Assembly (NCBI GenBank): GCA_036390995.1
Contig: DASWAT010000064.1
Location: forward strand, 23,252-87,251
DNA length: 64,000 nt
Direction: 5' to 3'
Source of the DNA: DASQQQ01 sp036390995
GTDB lineage: Bacteria > Actinomycetota > UBA4738 > HRBIN12
This document shows positions 58,781 through 64,000 of the stretch, in pieces; within the stretch, counting starts at the first letter, position 1; the number at the start of each line of letters is the position of its first letter. The notes beneath the pieces were generated by a model. The model was not told the origin of the DNA. It did no database searches and saw only the letters and a list, made by a program, of their open reading frames with translations. Position numbers and translations under genes: made by a program.

Positions 58781-60676
58781 GTGCGTTCGTCCTCCGCCCG
58801 TATCCTCGTCCTGCTCACCCTGGCCTGTGGCGTGGCCGCCCTGGTCGTGTCCTTCGAGAGTGGGCTCGTGGCGGCGCTCGCCACCGGCGTGCTGGTGCTG
58901 GCCGCCGTGCTCGTCGTGGCCCGGACGCGTCCGGAGACCGAGGGCCCGCCGAACCCCGGCCGAAGGCGGTTCCTCGGCGTGATGGGCCTGGCCGGCTTCG
59001 GCCTGATCGCCGGCGGTGCCGGCGCCGGGCGGACCGTGCGCCGCATGGTCCGGCCCGATCCGAGACCGGCGCTGGACGCGATGGCCCGCGATCTCGGCGC
59101 CGAGGCCCTCGAGCTCGTGCGGCGGGCGTACCACCCGGATCGCTCCGGCGATCTCCAGCTCCTGCTCACGCCCGGCTCGACGTCGAACTACGCGCAGGAA
59201 TCGGTGGCCCTGCTGCCGCGCGACCCGCGCTCCAGCCACGCCATGGTGTGGAACTACCTGGAGCGCGTGCCGATCACCGTCTACGCCCCGGGCCTCGTGG
59301 AACCCTCGGACAGCACCGATCGGGTGACGCTGGCCGACCTGGCGCCGACCGCCGCCCACCTCATGGGCTTCGACGACTTCCGCCCCGCGGACGGCGCTCC
59401 CCTCCCCGGCGTCCCCCGGCCGGCCACGCCGCCGAAGGTGATCGTGACGTTCGTGATCGACGGCGGCGGCTGGAACGTGCTCCACCAGTGGCCCACCGCG
59501 TGGCCGAACCTGCAACGCCTCATGCGCGCCGGTGCCACGTACCGCAACGCGATCGTGGGTTCCTTTCCCGCCGTGACCGCGTGCGCCCATGCGACGATCG
59601 GCACCGGGGCCTTCCCCCGCACGCACGGCATCACCGGCCACAACGTCCGGAACGGCCGCCGGCCGGTGAAGGCATACGGTGAGCCCGGCAAGGCCGACCC
59701 GTCGTTCATCCTCGTCCCCACGCTCGCGGACCGGTGGACCGAGCACACGCAGGGGGCGGCCTGGGTCGGGGAGATCGGCTATCAGGTCTGGCACCTTGGG
59801 ATGCTCGGGCGTGGCGGCCGGCCGCTCGGGGACAAGCCGGTGGCCGTGTATTGGGACGAGCGGAAGACGGGGAGCTGGCAGCCCCAGAACCCCGAGCGGT
59901 ATCGGATGCCGAAGCAGGTGCCGCCGCTCTCGACGCTCGAGCAGCACCAGAGCGACTACGCCGATCCGGGCATCGACGATCGGTACGAGAGGTTCGCGCC
60001 GGGTCTCCGCGCGGTGTGCTGCTCGCCGCCCATCATCCGGTACCAGGGCGATCTGATCGAGGCCACCCTCGAGTCCGAGGAGGTGGGCCGGCACGATGCG
60101 ACCGACCTGCTCTTCGTCAACTACAAGTCGCCCGACTACACCGGGCACGTGTACAACATGCTGTCGCTCCGGGAGCGGTTCGCCCTCCGGGCCACCGATG
60201 AGCAGCTCGGCCGGCTGGCTGACTTCCTGGAGGCGAGCTTCGCGCCGGGCGAGTTCGCGCTGATCGTCTGCGCGGATCACGGCCAGTGTCCGACGGTCGA
60301 GACGATGGGCGGCGTCCGCGTGGACCCCATCCAGCTCCAGGACGATCTGGACCGGGAGTTCGGAGACTCGGTCTTCAAGATCGTGACGAGCGTGGCGCCC
60401 TCGGAGATCTACCTGAACCACAAGGCGCTGTGGGACTCGGGGGTGAGCCGAGACGACCTCGCCGCGTTCCTGCGCGACTACCGGTACCGGGACAACATCG
60501 GTCCCTACGTCAAGAAGGACGCGGTGGACTGGGGACGCTTGGACGAACGCCCGTTCGCCGCCGTGCTGTCCACCGACTTCATGGCCACCCTCGCGGGCGC
60601 CGACCTGTCGCGCTACGGGGACGGGATCTACACGTCCGACCTGGTCGACCCGGGGATCCCGCCGGTCACCTGGTAG
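58781..60676 (+). CDS. Alkaline-phosphatase-family / nucleotide pyrophosphatase-like membrane protein
   Basis: 631 residues. Two membrane helices (about 8-47) precede PGRRRFLGVMG, a Tat-like twin-arginine signal with a following hydrophobic stretch, so the enzyme probably faces outside. The catalytic domain (about 215-520) has the metal and nucleophile sites of the type I phosphodiesterase group: VTFVIDGGGW, SFPAVTACAHATIGTG, VNYKSPDYTGHVYN and VCADHGQCPT. Two to three metals are expected. It could cleave phosphodiesters or phosphonates at the surface. GTG 58781 start. Confidence 0.8.
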   Translation: MRSSSARILVLLTLACGVAALVVSFESGLVAALATGVLVLAAVLVVARTRPETEGPPNPGRRRFLGVMGLAGFGLIAGGAGAGRTVRRMVRPDPRPALDAMARDLGAEALELVRRAYHPDRSGDLQLLLTPGSTSNYAQESVALLPRDPRSSHAMVWNYLERVPITVYAPGLVEPSDSTDRVTLADLAPTAAHLMGFDDFRPADGAPLPGVPRPATPPKVIVTFVIDGGGWNVLHQWPTAWPNLQRLMRAGATYRNAIVGSFPAVTACAHATIGTGAFPRTHGITGHNVRNGRRPVKAYGEPGKADPSFILVPTLADRWTEHTQGAAWVGEIGYQVWHLGMLGRGGRPLGDKPVAVYWDERKTGSWQPQNPERYRMPKQVPPLSTLEQHQSDYADPGIDDRYERFAPGLRAVCCSPPIIRYQGDLIEATLESEEVGRHDATDLLFVNYKSPDYTGHVYNMLSLRERFALRATDEQLGRLADFLEASFAPGEFALIVCADHGQCPTVETMGGVRVDPIQLQDDLDREFGDSVFKIVTSVAPSEIYLNHKALWDSGVSRDDLAAFLRDYRYRDNIGPYVKKDAVDWGRLDERPFAAVLSTDFMATLAGADLSRYGDGIYTSDLVDPGIPPVTW

Positions 60677-60725
60677 CGCGCCGGGTGGTACGGTTCGCCC
60701 CATCCTCGAAGGGAGGGAGGATCGG

Positions 60726-61910
60726 ATGAGCGCCCATCGGGTATCGCGCAAGATCGAGCACGTGCGGGAGTCGCAGGCCCCTCTCCTCCGGTTCTTCGAT
60801 CAGTCGGCCTGGGCCCACCGGAACGTGTCGGACCCGGACAACGCCGACTTCGTGGCCGGCAACCCACAGGAGATGGTGCTGCCCGGGTTCGTCGAGGCGC
60901 TGCAGCGGTGGGTCGTGCCGCAGGACAAGGACTGGTACGCGTACAAGTTCAACGAGCCCGAGGCCCGCGCCGCCGCGGCCGGAGGTCTCCGCGAGCTCCG
61001 GGGCGTCCCGTTCCGCGACGAGGACGTCTTCCTCACCGACGGCGCGTTCGCCGGCCTGAACATCACGATCGGCGCGGTCTCCGATCCCGGCGACGAGGTC
61101 GTCTTCATCAGCCCGCCGTGGTTCTTCTACGAGGCCATCATCGTCGCGGCGGGCGCGACCCCGGTGCGCGTGCACGTGCACCCCCCGGCGTTCGACCTGG
61201 ACCTCGACGAGATCGCCGGCGCCATCAGCGAGCGGACCCGCGCGATCGTCGTCAACTCGCCGAACAACCCGACCGGCCGCGTGTACCCGCCCGAGCAGCT
61301 CGAGGCGCTCGCGGGGGTCCTGACCGAGGCGTCCGAGCGGAACGGGCGGCCCATCTACCTCGTCTCGGACGAGGCCTACTGGCGCATCGTCTACGACGAC
61401 CGCGAATACAGGAGCCCGACGGAGTTCTATCCGTACTCGTTCCTCGTCTACACGTACGGGAAGACGCTGCTCACACCGGGCCAGCGCCTGGGCTACGTGG
61501 CCCTGCCGCCGCAGATGCCCCACCGCGAGGAGCTCCACGAGGCGATGCTGATCGCGCAGCTCGCGATCGGCGGCCACGCCGTCCCGAACGCCCTGCTCCA
61601 GCACGCGCTGGCCGACCTCGAGCGCCTGTCGATCGACGTGAAGGCGCTCCAGCGCCGCCGCGACCGCATGGTCGACGCGCTCCGGTCGTTCGGCTACGAC
61701 CTGCGCTCGCCGGAGGGGACGTTCTACCTCCTCCCCCGCTGCCCCGTCGAAGACGACGAGGCGTTCACCGAGCGGCTCGCCGCCGAGAAGGTCTACGTGC
61801 TGCCCGGGACGATCGTGGAGATGCCCGGGTCCTTCCGGATCTCGCTCACCGCGACCGACGAGATGGTCGAGCGGGCCCTGCCGGTCTTCGAGCGCGCGTT
61901 CCGGGCCTGA
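60726..61910 (+). CDS. PLP-dependent aminotransferase, class I/II
   Basis: 394 residues. Motifs: DWYAYKFNEPEARAAAAGG at the N-terminal cofactor loop, VNSPNNPTGRVYPPEQL, the cofactor aspartate in LVSDEAYWRIV, and the Schiff-base lysine in LVYTYGKTLLTPGQRLGYVAL. Similar to aspartate/alanine-type aminotransferases. It lies 49 bases after the phosphodiesterase-like gene; a GGAGGG ribosome site precedes ATG 60726. It shares only overall fold with the aminotransferase at 9507. Substrate unknown. Confidence 0.84.
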   Translation: MSAHRVSRKIEHVRESQAPLLRFFDQSAWAHRNVSDPDNADFVAGNPQEMVLPGFVEALQRWVVPQDKDWYAYKFNEPEARAAAAGGLRELRGVPFRDEDVFLTDGAFAGLNITIGAVSDPGDEVVFISPPWFFYEAIIVAAGATPVRVHVHPPAFDLDLDEIAGAISERTRAIVVNSPNNPTGRVYPPEQLEALAGVLTEASERNGRPIYLVSDEAYWRIVYDDREYRSPTEFYPYSFLVYTYGKTLLTPGQRLGYVALPPQMPHREELHEAMLIAQLAIGGHAVPNALLQHALADLERLSIDVKALQRRRDRMVDALRSFGYDLRSPEGTFYLLPRCPVEDDEAFTERLAAEKVYVLPGTIVEMPGSFRISLTATDEMVERALPVFERAFRA

Positions 61911-61916
61911 GCGTCC

Positions 61917-62510
61917 TCAGGCTCGAACCGCGACCAGCTCGCCGCGTCCGATGGGCACCACCAGCCCGGCCAGCTCGGGATGGGACAGCGCGGCGTCCCG
62001 GAACCCCTGCAGGTCCTCCCGGTGCGAGGTGAGGTTGTCGGCGACCAGGAGCCCGCCCTGCCGGAGCGCGGTGACCGAGAGCGTCAGGAACCGCTCGTAG
62101 TCCTCCTTCTCGGCGTCCAGGAACACGAGATCCGCGGAGCCCGGCTCGAGCGCTCGGAGCCCCTCGGCCGCATCCTGATGCCGGAGGTCGACCGTGCCGT
62201 CCACACCGGCGTCCGCGAAGGACCTGGATGCCAGCTCGACCTTCGCCGGGTCGATCTCGAACGTGGTCACCCGTCCGCCGGTCCTCGACAGGCCGACGGC
62301 CAGCCAGAGCGTCGAGTAGCCGCCCGACGTGCCGAGCTCCACGACCATCCGCGCGCCGGTCGCGAGGACCAGTGTCATCAGGAACTCGCCGACCTCCGGA
62401 CGGACTGCGCGAAGCCGGCGCTCACGCGCGGTGCCGTCCTCGCGGTCGCGCGCGTCGAGCCCCTCGAGGCGGCGCATGACCGCACGAACGTCGGCGGGGA
62501 CGGGGTCCAT
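61917..62510 (-). CDS. CCoAOMT-like O-methyltransferase
   Basis: 197-residue SAM-dependent methyltransferase of the caffeoyl-CoA / catechol O-methyltransferase group. Motif I is MVVELGTSGGYSTLWLA, the acidic contact lies in VTTFEIDPAK, and the metal-binding aspartate is probably in DLVFLDAEKEDYERFL, with the following DNLTSHRED. It would methylate a hydroxyl, with a metal ion in the active site. ATG 62510 has AAGGAGG upstream. It is divergent from a second methyltransferase. Confidence 0.85.
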   Translation of the reverse strand: MDPVPADVRAVMRRLEGLDARDREDGTARERRLRAVRPEVGEFLMTLVLATGARMVVELGTSGGYSTLWLAVGLSRTGGRVTTFEIDPAKVELASRSFADAGVDGTVDLRHQDAAEGLRALEPGSADLVFLDAEKEDYERFLTLSVTALRQGGLLVADNLTSHREDLQGFRDAALSHPELAGLVVPIGRGELVAVRA

Positions 62511-62560
62511 AGAGCCTCCTTCGTCGTCGGGACCGACACCCTACCGGCGCGCGAGGCGCG

Positions 62561-63154
62561 ATGATGGCCGTGGTGACGGACTTCTTCGAGACCGCGTACG
62601 AGGGCACGCCCACCTGGGACATCGGCCGGGCCCAGCCGGTCGTGGTCCGGCTCGCGGAGACGGGCCTGATCGCGGGCTCGGTGCTAGACATCGGCTGCGG
62701 CACCGGGGAGAACGCGCTCGAGCTCGCGCACCGCGGCCACCCTGTCCTCGGCGTCGACCGGGTGGAACGCGCGATCGCGAAGGCTCGGCAGAAGGCACGT
62801 GAGCGAAACTCCGACGCCGAGTTCCTGGTGTGGGATGCCCTCCGGCTGGCGGAGCTCGACCGGACCTTCGACACGGCGATCGACGTGGGATTGTTCCACA
62901 CGCTCGAGGACGAGGATCGACCTGCGTACGCCGAGAGCCTCCGTGCCGTGCTGAACCCGGCCGGCCGCGCGTTCCTGCTGTGCTGGAGCGAGCGCAACCC
63001 GTGGGGCTACGGACCCCGTCGCGTGACCCGCCACGAGATCCGTGAGACGTTCGTGGACGACTGGCACGTCGAAGCCATCGAACCCGAGACGCTCGACAGC
63101 AACCTCGAGCAAGGAGAGGTCCACGCCTGGCTGGCGCATCTGCGCGTGGTGTAG
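62561..63154 (+). CDS. Class I SAM-dependent methyltransferase
   Basis: 197 residues. Motif I SVLDIGCGTGENALELAHRG and the acidic LGVDRVERAI contact, then TAIDVGLFHTLEDEDR and LNPAGRAFLLCWSERNPWG. The fold matches thiopurine or small-molecule methyltransferases, which commonly open with FFETAYEGTPTWDIGRAQP. ATG 62561 (or the ATG one codon later) is the plausible start; a TAGGGT box for the divergent gene lies in the 50-base gap. It is the last supported gene of the window. Confidence 0.85.
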   Translation: MMAVVTDFFETAYEGTPTWDIGRAQPVVVRLAETGLIAGSVLDIGCGTGENALELAHRGHPVLGVDRVERAIAKARQKARERNSDAEFLVWDALRLAELDRTFDTAIDVGLFHTLEDEDRPAYAESLRAVLNPAGRAFLLCWSERNPWGYGPRRVTRHEIRETFVDDWHVEAIEPETLDSNLEQGEVHAWLAHLRVV

Positions 63155-64000
63155 CGCTCGTGGACCCAAGGGGACGCTATTCAAACTCCTGGCAGAGTCT
63201 GGTCGCCCAGCTCCATGGCCTAATCGGCCACGTGGGCCTCGATACCTGACCGTGATGGCTCGGGTGGGCCGAAATCCGAACTGCCACCCCTAATGGAGGC
63301 TCCAGGCCCGGCCCGGAGGCGACCTGACCAAGCGGACCGCTGGCCTCGGGGGCGAATCAGGCGCCGGGATAGACGGCCCGACTTGCGTCCCATGAGGCCA
63401 GCGAACCAGCCCAGATGTCGATTGTTTGCGCCAATGCGCTTAAGTCAAACAGGGACCGGGGTGGGTCCCCCGTGCGCGCCCCCTCGTCCGTGTCGTGTCG
63501 CCCGCCCTCTCCTTGTGTCCGCCCTCCTCCTCGCCGGTGGGCGTGCCGACGGTGCCGACAGTGTCCTGGGGGTCCTGGCTCTCGGCGTGGGGGCTTGGGC
63601 TCGGCGGTGGGGATGCAGCAACTCCGGCACGGGGTCGAGTCCGTGGCGTGTCGGGGGGCTCCGGCTCGGGCTGGGGCTCGGGTCGGGGTCGGGCTCCGGC
63701 GAGAGGGGGGGAGGGAGTCAGGTCGGGTCGGATCAGGTCAGGTGGTCGTGTACGCCGTGGGGTGTGGTCGGGGAGTGAGAGTGGGCCGGGGAGGGTCGGG
63801 TCCGGTCAGCGGGTAGCGCCCGGTGCTAGAAGGTGGGGGATTCGGAGGAGGGGTGGCCAAGGGTGATCGCTGGGTCTTCGCAGTCGGGTCGGATCTGGAC
63901 CGTCGCTAGCGGTGCGGGCGCCTCAAAGCCACTGAACGGCCTCCGGTTGACCAAAGGGAGGTGGAGCAAGAAACGACGATCGCCAAGTGGTTGACTGATG
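63155..64000. other. 846-base stretch with no convincing gene
   Basis: No protein with recognisable features is seen in any frame. The first half is mixed sequence. Between about 63480 and 63800 the plus strand changes to pyrimidine-rich and then G-rich low-complexity DNA. At the very end a GTG at 63961 opens a frame (VEQETTIAKWLTD) that runs out of the window; its upstream AAAGGGAG is too close to be a normal ribosome site. It may be the start of a further gene or chance. Confidence 0.5.
63668..63693 (+). repeat. G-quadruplex motif
   Basis: Five G runs of three or four (63668-63670, 63673-63676, 63680-63682, 63685-63688, 63691-63693) are separated by two- or three-base loops, an excellent parallel G-quadruplex pattern on the plus strand. 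It lies within GGTCGG/GGCTCG-type low-complexity sequence. Confidence 0.6.

Noticed and set aside
63961..64000. Partial gene at the right edge
   Set aside because: Only 13 codons are visible and the purine-rich stretch is directly adjacent to the GTG; not enough to call a gene.
63155..64000. tRNA or rRNA gene in the gene-free end
   Set aside because: No cloverleaf-like arms or conserved rRNA segments were recognised by reading.

Overview
This is a gene-dense, very GC-rich chromosomal window with short intergenic gaps, many GTG starts, translationally coupled ATGA/GTGA overlaps and repeated leaderless promoters (a TANNNT box about 6 bases before the start codon). With a deazaflavin (F420)-type nitroreductase, DUF2630 and DUF2277 proteins, a heliorhodopsin and many class III cyclase/AAA regulators, it points to Actinomycetota, probably a deep-branching environmental lineage. 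I cannot name the genus. No rRNA, tRNA, CRISPR array, insertion sequence or integrase was recognised.

Layout. 1-4600: N-terminal part of Lon (cut by the window edge), then a MoxR / DUF58 / DUF4129 membrane-stress operon. 4668-12729: DrrAB-like exporter, DHA2 multidrug MFS pump, DUF2630 and SRPBCC proteins, an aminotransferase and a NatAB-like exporter. 12882-16192: F420-type oxidoreductase, an Xre/nucleotidyltransferase toxin-antitoxin-like pair with its operator, a membrane protein, a methyltransferase and an acetyltransferase. 16254-21663: signalling block with a ferredoxin-cyclase fusion, a giant AAA/LuxR regulator and a membrane adenylate cyclase. 21769-25250: acyl-CoA synthetase-like enzyme, an Xre-RES toxin-antitoxin pair and the DNA repair glycosylase tag. 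25173-27583: a small accessory island bounded and split by three copies of the 3' end of tag, carrying three exported-protein genes. 27583-31525: ABC-2 exporter (one permease frameshifted) and an unusual triple Fe-S (CDGSH) protein. 31535-45750: amino acid decarboxylases, a class III aminotransferase, a second giant regulator with a dead cyclase domain, adenosine deaminase, a secreted esterase, an Fpg/Nei glycosylase, shortened acetyltransferases and an N-acyl-D-amino-acid deacylase. 45823-52254: UvrD-like helicase and a second MoxR operon (MoxR / DUF58 / transglutaminase). 52356-63154: heliorhodopsin, acetyltransferase, two coupled FAD oxidoreductases, a GcvT-like protein, an alkaline-phosphatase-family protein, an aminotransferase and two methyltransferases. 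63155-64000: no convincing gene, G-quadruplex-prone DNA.

How it fits together. Much of the window is housekeeping and environmental sensing: envelope quality control (two MoxR systems, Lon), export (three ABC systems and one MFS pump), DNA repair (tag, Fpg/Nei, helicase) and nucleotide signalling (three class III cyclase homologues with quite different input domains: [3Fe-4S] ferredoxin, membrane, and AAA/TPR). The most unusual features are the tag 3'-end repeat island, the ferredoxin-cyclase fusion next to a LuxR/AAA regulator, the CDGSH protein whose first histidine ligand is cysteine, and the heliorhodopsin.
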